The translations under genes and the position numbers were made by a program. Below, piece by piece: positions 1 to 5,583 of a DNA stretch of 5,583 bases. The stretch is from Bacteroidota bacterium (GTDB lineage Bacteria > Bacteroidota > Bacteroidia > Chitinophagales > Chitinophagaceae): positions 1-5,583 of the forward strand of contig JAEWDG010000017.1 of assembly GCA_023390215.1 (NCBI GenBank), in the 5' to 3' direction. Under the pieces are notes generated by a model, which worked only from the letters and a program-made list of their open reading frames with translations, ran no database searches and was not told the DNA's origin. Each line of letters opens with the position of its first letter. Position 1 is the stretch's first letter.

Positions 1-261
1 GAACAGATCTTTAAAAAAACCAATGGGATCGTTGACCAGGAAATGATGTTCATTGATACCCTGTTCATTCAGCCCCCAGTAATCATTTCCTCCAGGGTAG
101 AAATTCAGCGTAACCCATCCGATAACAAATGCAGAAACAATGCGTATGATAAAATAAAAGGCCAGTTCCGGGAAACTTATTTCTGTACGCCTGACAAACT
201 TTAAACGGGTCAATCCATAAAACCCGGTTCCGCAGAAAAGAATAAGCAAAAAATAAAACAA
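1..261 (-). CDS. Uncharacterised multi-spanning membrane protein, N-terminal part (3' end beyond window)
   Basis: An open reading frame runs leftward off the window edge, giving 87 codons after a proposed TTG start at 261-259. An in-frame TGA at 300-298 limits it upstream, and no in-frame ATG or GTG lies between that stop and position 1, so TTG is the best start. AGGA lies three bases before it, a closer spacing than usual. The product opens with a hydrophobic segment (about residues 2-17), a basic stretch (LKFVRR, 20-25), a second hydrophobic segment (about 30-52), then a Tyr/Trp/Asp-rich stretch (YPGGNDYWGLNEQG, 55-68) ending in NDPIGFFKDLF (77-87). The layout recalls polytopic membrane proteins of unknown function in Chitinophagaceae, with a conserved polar loop after TM2; that resemblance is from memory. 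A glycosyltransferase-like membrane enzyme is possible but not shown. It is divergent from purL. The reading frame is well supported; the start and function are not. Confidence 0.7.
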   Translation of the reverse strand, partial: MFYFLLILFCGTGFYGLTRLKFVRRTEISFPELAFYFIIRIVSAFVIGWVTLNFYPGGNDYWGLNEQGINEHHFLVNDPIGFFKDLF

Positions 262-304
262 GGTTCCTGTTTGGGCGGAAGGTAGCGAAAAATTTACTCA
301 GCCT

Positions 305-312
305 GAAACATA
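305..312 (-). promoter_or_regulatory. Candidate -7 box for the leftward membrane gene
   Basis: On the minus strand, TATGTTTC matches the Bacteroidota -7 consensus TAnnTTTG at five of its six fixed positions. A TTG at 338-336 lies 23 bases upstream, slightly far for a -33 element. Transcription would begin near 298-300, giving a leader of roughly 37-40 bases before the proposed TTG start. This is supporting context only, since such short AT-rich matches are common. Confidence 0.35.
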
Positions 313-317
313 GCCTT

Positions 318-325
318 TACCTTTG
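318..325 (+). promoter_or_regulatory. Candidate -7 box of the purL-hldD-proC operon
   Basis: TACCTTTG is an exact match to the Bacteroidota (sigma-ABfr type) -7 consensus TAnnTTTG. A weak -33 candidate, TTTA, sits at 293-296 with a 21-base spacer. The predicted start of transcription is near 330-333, leaving a leader of only about 11-14 bases before the purL ATG. That is too short for a riboswitch or attenuator. The leader is A-rich just before the ATG and has no Shine-Dalgarno sequence, which is normal for this phylum. Confidence 0.55.
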
Positions 326-343
326 TCGCGTTAAGCAATACAA

Positions 344-2584
344 ATGGAGATCACTGCACATACAGCAGCGCAGTTGCGCATCAAAGAAGATGAGTTTGAA
401 TTAATAAAACAAAAACTCGGTCGTACACCCAATTTTACAGAGTTATGTGCATTCAGCGGCATGTGGAGTGAACATTGTAGTTATAAAAATTCCATCAAAT
501 GGCTAAAAACCCTGCCACGTGAAGGGAAAAAAATGCTTGTGAAAGCGGGCGAAGAAAATGCAGGGCTTATGGATATTGGTGGTGGGTACGGCGTGGTATT
601 TAAAATTGAATCTCATAACCATCCCAGTGCCATTGAACCTTTTCAGGGTGCGGCTACGGGTGTGGGCGGTATAAACCGCGATATATTTACGATGGGCGCG
701 CGGCCTATAGCTTCTTTAAATTCTTTGCGTTTCGGAAATATCCATGATCCAAAAACACGGCATCTCCTTGCAGGCGTGGTACATGGTATCGGGCACTACG
801 GAAATTGTTTTGGCGTACCTACAGTGGGTGGTGAGATTTATTTCGAAGAATGTTATCATACCAATCCACTCGTTAATGCAATGAGTGTGGGTATTGTTAG
901 AAAAGGGGAAACGGTTTCAGCCACTGCTGAAGGAGAGGGGAATCCTGTATTTTTCGTAGGTAGCGCAACAGGCAAAGATGGGATCGGCGGTGCTTCTTTT
1001 GCCAGCGCTGAAATCACCGAGGATAGTGCAGAAGATCTTCCTGCAGTTCAGGTGGGTGATCCGTTCCAGGAGAAAAAACTGCTGGAAGCCTGTTTGGAAT
1101 TGATTAAAACAGGTGCTGTTGTAGGTATGCAGGATATGGGCGCGGCAGGAATTATTTGTTCAACCGCTGAAATGAGCGCAAAGGGTAAATCGGGCATGAA
1201 CATTCAACTGGATAAAGTTCCAACACGGCAAAAAAACATGAAAGCCTGGGAACTACTGCTCAGCGAAAGCCAGGAAAGAATGTTGCTGGTGGTACAGAAA
1301 GGAAAAGAAAAACAGGTATTGGATGTTTTCGAAAAATGGGATCTGCCCTGCAGCCACATCGGCGAAGTAACGGGAGATGGCATCCTGAATTTCTATATGC
1401 ATGATACATTGGAAGCATCAATCCCTGCGGATGAACTTGTTTTGGGTGGGGGAGCTCCTCAATATGACCGGGAATTCAGGCGCCCCGCTTATTTAGAACG
1501 GATCGCGGAATTTAATATGGAAGAAATTCCGGTTCCTGAAGATCTTCGCGCCGTAGCGGAACAACTTTGCGCTTTACCAAATATTGCGAGTAAGCGTTGG
1601 GTTTATGAACAGTACGACAGTATGGTTGGCGCAGGAAATACATCCACTAATTCACCCAGCGATGCAGCCGTTGTGATTGCAAAACCAACAAATAAAGCAT
1701 TGGCCCTGACAACGGACTGTAACAGCAGATACGTATTTGCAGATCCGGGAAAAGGCGCGATGATCGCAGTGGCAGAGGCCGCGAGAAATATTGTTTGCTC
1801 CGGAGGCGTACCACTGGGTGTAACCAATTGCCTCAATTTTGGAAACCCTTATGAGCCGGAAGTTTATTATCAGTTTGTAGAGGCGATAAAAGGGATGGGA
1901 GAGGCCTGCAGAAAATTCGATACACCCGTTACCGGCGGTAATGTAAGTTTTTACAATCAATCACCTGATGGTCCTGTGTATCCAACGCCTACTATCGGTA
2001 TGGTTGGTTTGCTGGATGATGTGTCTGATAAGATGACGATGGACTTTAAAAAGGCCGGAGATCTCATTTTTCTCGTAGGAGAACCTAAAGATTGCATCAG
2101 TTGTTCGGAATATCTGCATAACATCCGGTGTGTGGAATACTCTCCGGCTCCTGATTTCGATCTGGATGAAGAATATTTATTTCAGCAGGGGCTCTATGAT
2201 CTCATCAAAAATAAACGGGTGAATGCTGCTCATGATATCAGTGAAGGTGGATTGATCATCACTTTGCTGGAATCGGGTTTCCATCGTGAGTTGGGTTTTG
2301 AAGTTCTGGAAATGTCCATAGGTGTGCGTAAAGACGCATATTGGTTTGGAGAAGCGCAGAGCCGGGCTGTTGTAACGGTTTCGCCTGAACGAAAATCGGA
2401 ATTTCTTACTTCCGTGAACAGCCTGGGTATTAAGGTAACGGAAATTGGAGTTGTTACGGCCAATGAGGTGATTGTTGACAATGAAAATTGGGGAAGAATT
2501 ACCGAATGGAAAAAAAGATATGATAACGCGATCAGCGACCTCCTGTCGGGGAACGAAGCTGAATCTGCATTAACCGCAATATAA
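344..2584 (+). CDS. purL: Phosphoribosylformylglycinamidine synthase subunit PurL (small form)
   Basis: Cytoplasmic FGAM synthase of de novo purine synthesis: it converts FGAR, ATP and glutamine-derived ammonia to FGAM. The 746 residues show the family's tandem AIRS-like layout. The first half carries GMWSEHCSYKNS (39-50), with the conserved His44, then ESHNHPS (89-95), with His93 at the expected catalytic site, followed by the Gly-rich GAATGVGGINRD (102-113). QDMGAAG (263-269) lies in the first C-terminal AIRS domain. The second half has TGGNVS (530-535) and AHDISEGG (629-636). There is no C-terminal glutaminase domain, so this is the small PurL of Bacillus-like systems, not the roughly 1,300-residue fused enzyme; it should need PurQ and PurS, neither present here. 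ATG 344 is preceded by a consensus -7 box and places the SEHC motif at the usual distance from the N-terminus. The stop overlaps the hldD start by one base. No disrupted motif was seen. Confidence 0.97.
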   Translation: MEITAHTAAQLRIKEDEFELIKQKLGRTPNFTELCAFSGMWSEHCSYKNSIKWLKTLPREGKKMLVKAGEENAGLMDIGGGYGVVFKIESHNHPSAIEPFQGAATGVGGINRDIFTMGARPIASLNSLRFGNIHDPKTRHLLAGVVHGIGHYGNCFGVPTVGGEIYFEECYHTNPLVNAMSVGIVRKGETVSATAEGEGNPVFFVGSATGKDGIGGASFASAEITEDSAEDLPAVQVGDPFQEKKLLEACLELIKTGAVVGMQDMGAAGIICSTAEMSAKGKSGMNIQLDKVPTRQKNMKAWELLLSESQERMLLVVQKGKEKQVLDVFEKWDLPCSHIGEVTGDGILNFYMHDTLEASIPADELVLGGGAPQYDREFRRPAYLERIAEFNMEEIPVPEDLRAVAEQLCALPNIASKRWVYEQYDSMVGAGNTSTNSPSDAAVVIAKPTNKALALTTDCNSRYVFADPGKGAMIAVAEAARNIVCSGGVPLGVTNCLNFGNPYEPEVYYQFVEAIKGMGEACRKFDTPVTGGNVSFYNQSPDGPVYPTPTIGMVGLLDDVSDKMTMDFKKAGDLIFLVGEPKDCISCSEYLHNIRCVEYSPAPDFDLDEEYLFQQGLYDLIKNKRVNAAHDISEGGLIITLLESGFHRELGFEVLEMSIGVRKDAYWFGEAQSRAVVTVSPERKSEFLTSVNSLGIKVTEIGVVTANEVIVDNENWGRITEWKKRYDNAISDLLSGNEAESALTAI

Positions 2585-3573
2585 TGGCACTTGAAAAAAA
2601 CGCTGAGATCATAATAACCGGTGCTGCTGGTTTTATCGGAAGTTGTTTAGCAGGATATCTTAATGAGTTAGGTTATGAAAACCTGATTTTAGTTGACCAG
2701 TTTTCGAGGGAAGATAAAAAGCCAAATTACAGCTCGAAAAAATTTTCAGCACTTATAGAACGTGATGAATTATTCGCATGGCTGAACGCACAAAAAAAGC
2801 CGGTAGATTTTATATTCCACCTCGGTGCAAGAACCGATACAACGGAATTTGATTATGCTGTTCATCAGAAACTGAACGTGGAATATTCGGTTAAGGTTTG
2901 GAACTATTGTACCATCAATAGTGTACCGCTGGTTTATGCATCCTCTGCCGCGACTTACGGATCAGGCGATCTGGGATACAAAGACAGTCATGAATTGGTT
3001 CCACGCCTTAAGCCTTTGAACCCCTACGGGATCTCAAAAAATGAATTTGATAAATGGGTGCTGCACCAGGAAGATCATCCGCCTTTCTGGGCCGGGTTGA
3101 AATTCTTCAATGTATATGGTCCCAATGAATACCATAAGGGAAGAATGGCTTCTGTAATTTTTCATTCTTATAACCAGATTAATGCGAATGGTTTTGTGAA
3201 GTTGTTTAAATCCCACAAAGAAGGATTCAGGGATGGTGAACAACTCCGGGATTTTATATATGTGAAGGATATTTTAAAGGTTTGTGTGTGGTTGATGAAC
3301 ACAGCTAACCTTCCGTCTGCACTGTACAATTTGGGAACCGGGAACGCGCGTAGTTTCATCGACCTTGTTAATAGCACGTATGCCGCAATTGATAAATCAC
3401 CTGATATCCGTTTTATTGATATGCCGGTGGACCTCCGCGATACCTACCAGTATTTCACCGAAGCGGATATGCAAAAAATAAGATCCGCAGGGTATACTGA
3501 ACCTTTTTATTCCCTGGAGGAAGGGGTTGATGATTATGTACGTAATTATTTATCGAAAGGAAAATATTACTAA
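2584..3573 (+). CDS. hldD: ADP-L-glycero-D-manno-heptose 6-epimerase
   Basis: Cytoplasmic NAD(P)-dependent short-chain dehydrogenase/reductase that epimerises ADP-D-glycero-D-manno-heptose to the L,D form, the donor for heptose in LPS inner core. The 329 residues begin with a Rossmann motif, TGAAGFIG (12-19), followed by FHLGARTDTTE, the sequence after the fourth strand that is typical of HldD. The catalytic set is complete: Ser120-Ser121 in YASSAATYG (118-126), and Tyr148 and Lys152 in YGISK. NVYGPNEYHKGRMASV (176-191) closely parallels the E. coli HldD substrate-loop signature and separates it from GalE or RmlB relatives. RDFIYVKD lies further on. E. coli HldD is about 310 residues, so the length fits. 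The start overlaps the purL stop in TAATG with no Shine-Dalgarno sequence, suggesting reinitiation by ribosomes finishing purL. GmhA, HldE and GmhB are not in the window. The family call is strong; the in vivo sugar is inferred. Confidence 0.93.
   Translation: MALEKNAEIIITGAAGFIGSCLAGYLNELGYENLILVDQFSREDKKPNYSSKKFSALIERDELFAWLNAQKKPVDFIFHLGARTDTTEFDYAVHQKLNVEYSVKVWNYCTINSVPLVYASSAATYGSGDLGYKDSHELVPRLKPLNPYGISKNEFDKWVLHQEDHPPFWAGLKFFNVYGPNEYHKGRMASVIFHSYNQINANGFVKLFKSHKEGFRDGEQLRDFIYVKDILKVCVWLMNTANLPSALYNLGTGNARSFIDLVNSTYAAIDKSPDIRFIDMPVDLRDTYQYFTEADMQKIRSAGYTEPFYSLEEGVDDYVRNYLSKGKYY
3558..3561 (+). promoter_or_regulatory. Weak Shine-Dalgarno-like AGGA before proC
   Basis: AGGA, inside GAAAGGAAAA near the end of hldD, sits 11 bases before the proC ATG, a long but tolerable spacing. 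The purL and hldD starts lack any comparable purine tract. Because proC also overlaps the hldD stop by one base, translational coupling is probably the main route and this site an aid at most. Confidence 0.3.
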
Positions 3574-4361
3574 TGAGGATTGCCATTATTGGAGGAGGAA
3601 ACCTGGGCGTTTCGATCGCTGAAGGATTACTGACCAGCGGGTTTTGTGTACCTGCTGATCTTTCCATAACACGCAGAAATCATGTCGCTCTTTCGGGATT
3701 TTCCAGCATGGGTGTTTATGTAACCAGTGACAATGTCAATACGGTCCGAAATGCAGATGTTGTTATTCTTGCAGTGAAACCCTACCAGGTTAAAGAGGTA
3801 ATCGAAAGTTTCAGATCTCAACTGAGAGAAAATCATATACTGATTTCTGTAGTTACAGGAGTCATGATTCACGAATTGCTTGAAATGGTTTCCATGCAAC
3901 TGCCTGTTTTTCGTGCTATGCCGAACACGGCTATTGCAATTCGGGAAAGCATGACCTGCATCGCGTATGCGCACGCGTTAGAACCCGATATCAGGTATGT
4001 GCATGAATTGTTTGGGAAACTCGGAAAAGTGACCATCATTAATGAAGGCTTGATGGATGCGGCAACGGTGCTGGGCGCCTGTGGTACAGCCTATGCAATG
4101 CGTTATATTCGGGCAAACATACAAGGAGGAATTGAAATTGGTTTCGATGCTGCTACGGCAAATCTTATCGCTGCGCAAACAGTAAAAGGTGCAGCACAAA
4201 TGTTACTGGAAAAGAAAACCCATCCTGAACAGGAAATTGATAAAGTGACCACACCTAAAGGTTGTACCATCGCCGGTTTAAATGAAATGGAACATCAGGG
4301 TTTTAGCTCTTCACTCATTAAAGGCATCTCTGCCAGTTATCAGAAAATAAAAAAAGATTAA
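3573..4361 (+). CDS. proC: Pyrroline-5-carboxylate reductase (Bacteroidota type)
   Basis: Cytoplasmic NAD(P)H-dependent enzyme that reduces 1-pyrroline-5-carboxylate to L-proline. The 262 residues fit the family. The N-terminal Rossmann domain starts with IIGGGNLG (5-12), where GNMG is more usual, then AVKPYQV (67-73) and a conserved core with AMPNT (115-119). The C-terminal helical dimerisation domain is recognisable throughout: GACGTAY (168-174) stands where most ProC proteins have SGSGPAY, and VTTPKGCT (225-232) where they have V(T/S)SPGGTT; QTVKGAAQMLLE and GLNEMEHQGFSS flank the latter. I recall TPKGCT from other Bacteroidota ProC proteins, so this looks like a lineage variant, not decay. 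The frame is intact. The start overlaps the hldD stop in TAATG, and an alternative start would lose the Rossmann glycines. Another imine or oxo-acid reductase of the same fold is possible but less likely. No other proline genes are nearby. Confidence 0.88.
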   Translation: MRIAIIGGGNLGVSIAEGLLTSGFCVPADLSITRRNHVALSGFSSMGVYVTSDNVNTVRNADVVILAVKPYQVKEVIESFRSQLRENHILISVVTGVMIHELLEMVSMQLPVFRAMPNTAIAIRESMTCIAYAHALEPDIRYVHELFGKLGKVTIINEGLMDAATVLGACGTAYAMRYIRANIQGGIEIGFDAATANLIAAQTVKGAAQMLLEKKTHPEQEIDKVTTPKGCTIAGLNEMEHQGFSSSLIKGISASYQKIKKD

Positions 4362-4363
4362 AT

Positions 4364-4819
4364 TCAAAATTTCCTGCTGCTTACCTCCTCATGATGCGGA
4401 AGATAAAGGGGCAAAGCCGCAGAACCATACCATGGGTAAACCTCGGTATCAAATAATCCGGCCTGTATGGCAGGATCAGTTAGCAGTAATACTTTCGCTT
4501 CTTCAATTTTGTTCACGTTGAAAATGAACAGACCCCTCCAGGCTTTCTCATTTTCACCGAAAGGTCCTGCAACTGCTAACTTTCCAGCATCTGCAAGCCT
4601 TTTAATATTTGCCATGTGTCCCCTGAAAAGGCTATCCATTTCGGGCTGGGTCCATTTCTGATTGGGCCCGGTTTTAAGAATGGCAAGAACGTAGTTCTTC
4701 ATCCCATATTCATCTGCGCCTAAAGAATCAGCGAGTTGTTTATTATAAACCGTTTTTTGTTGTGCGAATGATAAAACGGTTATCATATAAAATCCCAGAG
4801 TTGTAATTAATTGTTTCAT
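4364..4819 (-). CDS. Exported YCII-domain protein
   Basis: A 151-residue protein of the YCII (YciI-like) family, a ferredoxin-like fold of mostly unknown function related to muconolactone-isomerase-type enzymes. Residues 1-20 form a signal peptide: Lys2, a hydrophobic core (about 4-18) and a likely cut near SFA-QQ (19-20), so the mature protein is probably periplasmic. The domain runs from YVLAILKTGP (43-52) through His68 in GHMANIKRLADAGKL and AGPFG (84-88), then RGLFIF, an Ala-containing helix, and DPAIQAG (115-121), ending with YPWYGSAAL (128-136). His68 and Asp115 are the likely counterparts of the conserved His and Asp proposed as catalytic in YciI; the pairing is inferred. Trp56, Trp94 and Trp130 line up with what I recall of secreted Bacteroidota relatives. 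No Shine-Dalgarno sequence precedes the ATG. It converges on proC with two bases between stops. The substrate is unknown. Confidence 0.85.
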   Translation of the reverse strand: MKQLITTLGFYMITVLSFAQQKTVYNKQLADSLGADEYGMKNYVLAILKTGPNQKWTQPEMDSLFRGHMANIKRLADAGKLAVAGPFGENEKAWRGLFIFNVNKIEEAKVLLLTDPAIQAGLFDTEVYPWYGSAALPLYLPHHEEVSSRKF

Positions 4820-4898
4820 CGCCCGAATCTAAACAATTAACAGAAAGCCCGGGAGTCAAAACAAATAATATTCGCACAATTGTTGATAGACAGCTTTC
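4820..4898. other. Short divergent gap between the YCII and PAP2 genes
   Basis: This AT-rich 79-base gap separates two divergent starts and must hold promoters for both unless transcripts enter from elsewhere. On the minus strand TTGTTTTG (4864-4857) matches TAnnTTTG at all fixed positions but one. On the plus strand TAATATTC (4866-4873) matches less well. Neither has a convincing -33 partner at 19-21 bases. An 8-base palindrome, ACAATTGT (4876-4883), is too simple to call an operator. No hairpin or small gene was seen. Confidence 0.4.
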
Positions 4899-5558
4899 AT
4901 GTTTTTAATGGCTCAGCATAAATGGATAAACCTGGGTATGGATTTCCTGACCCGTTTCCTTGTTTTCTCTCTGATTGTGGCTGCAGTCATCTTTATTGTG
5001 CGGGTTCCTTTGCGCAATTACAAAACCGCAGATCTGTCGGTACTTAAACAAATGGGAAAATGGCGCCATCCCGTTTTATCCGCATGGATGAAACAAATAA
5101 CTTTTCTTGGTAAACACCAGTTCCTTATCCCCGCTAACCTTGTTTTGATCCTGATTCTTCAATTCCTGTTTCATGAATCAATTTGGGCATTTACATATTT
5201 CTCCATGGCTGTTTCCAGTTTGCTTCTGATGTTTCTGTTTAAATGGATGTTTCACAGGAAGCGGCCTGCAGATCCGTATTTTTTCCGGGCAAGAGGAAAA
5301 AGTTTTCCCAGCGGTCACGCGATGATGTCGGTTTGTTTTTATGGATTAATATTGATTCAAATTCACAGTGCAGGATTCTCACCCCTGACCCTTCTTTTAA
5401 TTACAATTATTGGCGTCCTGCTTATCATATCTATCGGCTTGAGCAGGGTATATCTTGGTGTGCATTACCTGAGTGATGTGCTCGCGGGTTTTGTTATCGG
5501 TTATGCCTGGCTGAATATCGGGTCAGCCTTTTTTATGAAGCTCGCGCAAACCTGGTGA
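4899..5558 (+). CDS. PAP2-family integral membrane phosphatase
   Basis: A 219-residue type 2 phosphatidic acid phosphatase with all three catalytic motifs: Kx6RP at 115-123 (Lys115, Arg122, Pro123), PSGH at 137-140 (His140), and SRx5HxxxD at 182-193 (Arg183, nucleophile His189, Asp193). About six hydrophobic helices are visible, near residues 18-34, 75-91, 97-114, 144-156, 162-181 and 194-212. In this fold the catalytic motifs face the outer side of the inner membrane. Family members dephosphorylate undecaprenyl pyrophosphate, phosphatidylglycerophosphate or phosphatidate; sequence alone does not say which, so no symbol is given. The polar stretch between helices 1 and 2 (about 35-74) is usual for the bacterial PgpB/YbjG-like group. 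ATG 4899 is the first start, but Met4 (4908) is equally plausible; neither has a Shine-Dalgarno sequence. Only 25 unremarkable bases follow the stop, so any downstream operon partner is out of view. Confidence 0.93.
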   Translation: MFLMAQHKWINLGMDFLTRFLVFSLIVAAVIFIVRVPLRNYKTADLSVLKQMGKWRHPVLSAWMKQITFLGKHQFLIPANLVLILILQFLFHESIWAFTYFSMAVSSLLLMFLFKWMFHRKRPADPYFFRARGKSFPSGHAMMSVCFYGLILIQIHSAGFSPLTLLLITIIGVLLIISIGLSRVYLGVHYLSDVLAGFVIGYAWLNIGSAFFMKLAQTW

Positions 5559-5583
5559 TCGTATTTCCGGGAGTATCGTTCTA

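Noticed and set aside
326..343. Possible purine riboswitch ahead of purL
   Set aside because: The predicted leader is only about 11-14 bases and the whole gap to the divergent gene is about 80 bases, with no paired structure resembling a purine aptamer.
1603..1960. Long leftward open frames inside purL
   Set aside because: They are opposite conserved PurL coding sequence, lack upstream signals and do not resemble known proteins.
3627..4199. Leftward open frames of 115 and 73 codons opposite proC
   Set aside because: They mirror conserved ProC sequence and their translations are rich in Cys, His and Asn without any domain pattern; they are shadows.
4323..4375. Possible terminator hairpin at the end of proC
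   Set aside because: GGC-ATCTCT-GCC and AAATT-CAA-AATTT are the only pairings seen; both stems are too short and no T-tract follows.
4467..4661. Rightward 64-codon frame inside the YCII gene
   Set aside because: It lies wholly opposite a gene with a clear family match and signal peptide, and its own translation shows no domain or plausible composition.
5243..5476. Rightward 77-codon frame inside the PAP2 gene
   Set aside because: It overlaps the Kx6RP, PSGH and SRx5HxxxD region of the real gene in another frame and has no recognisable features.
1..5583. Mobile element, CRISPR array, tRNA, defence or secretion system
   Set aside because: No transposase, integrase, inverted terminal repeats, spaced direct repeats or tRNA-like cloverleaf was seen. 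All complete genes have metabolic or envelope family matches.

Overview
The window looks like ordinary chromosomal core DNA from a Bacteroidota bacterium, most likely of the Chitinophagaceae or a related group. This placement rests on the style of the proteins (a P5C reductase with TPKGCT in place of SPGGTT, a secreted YCII protein, a stand-alone small PurL), on start codons that mostly lack a Shine-Dalgarno sequence, and on an exact TAnnTTTG promoter -7 box ahead of purL. No database search was run, so the family-level placement is inference.

Layout. Positions 1-261 hold the 5' part of a leftward gene for an unrecognised multi-spanning membrane protein, cut by the window edge. A gap of about 80 bases (262-343) carries candidate back-to-back promoters. 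Rightward from 344 run three genes packed with identical one-base TAATG overlaps: purL (purine synthesis, FGAM synthase), hldD (ADP-heptose epimerase for LPS inner core) and proC (last step of proline synthesis). They almost certainly form one transcript and are likely translationally coupled, although their pathways are unrelated. proC converges on a leftward gene for a small exported YCII-domain protein (4364-4819), with only two bases between the stop codons. After a 79-base divergent gap, a rightward PAP2-family membrane phosphatase (4899-5558) closes the window. The last 25 bases hold nothing recognisable.

Functionally these are housekeeping and envelope genes. HldD and the PAP2 protein both fit a Gram-negative envelope: HldD makes the LPS core sugar precursor, and PAP2 enzymes dephosphorylate membrane lipid carriers or lipids. 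PurL is the small form that needs separate PurS and PurQ subunits, neither of which is here. I found no tRNA, rRNA, CRISPR array, insertion sequence, phage gene or defence system, and no convincing evidence of an undescribed system. The points worth a second look are modest: the mixed-pathway overlapping operon, the altered active-site motifs in ProC, the exported YCII protein, the two-base convergent junction, and the apparent TTG start of the leftward membrane gene.
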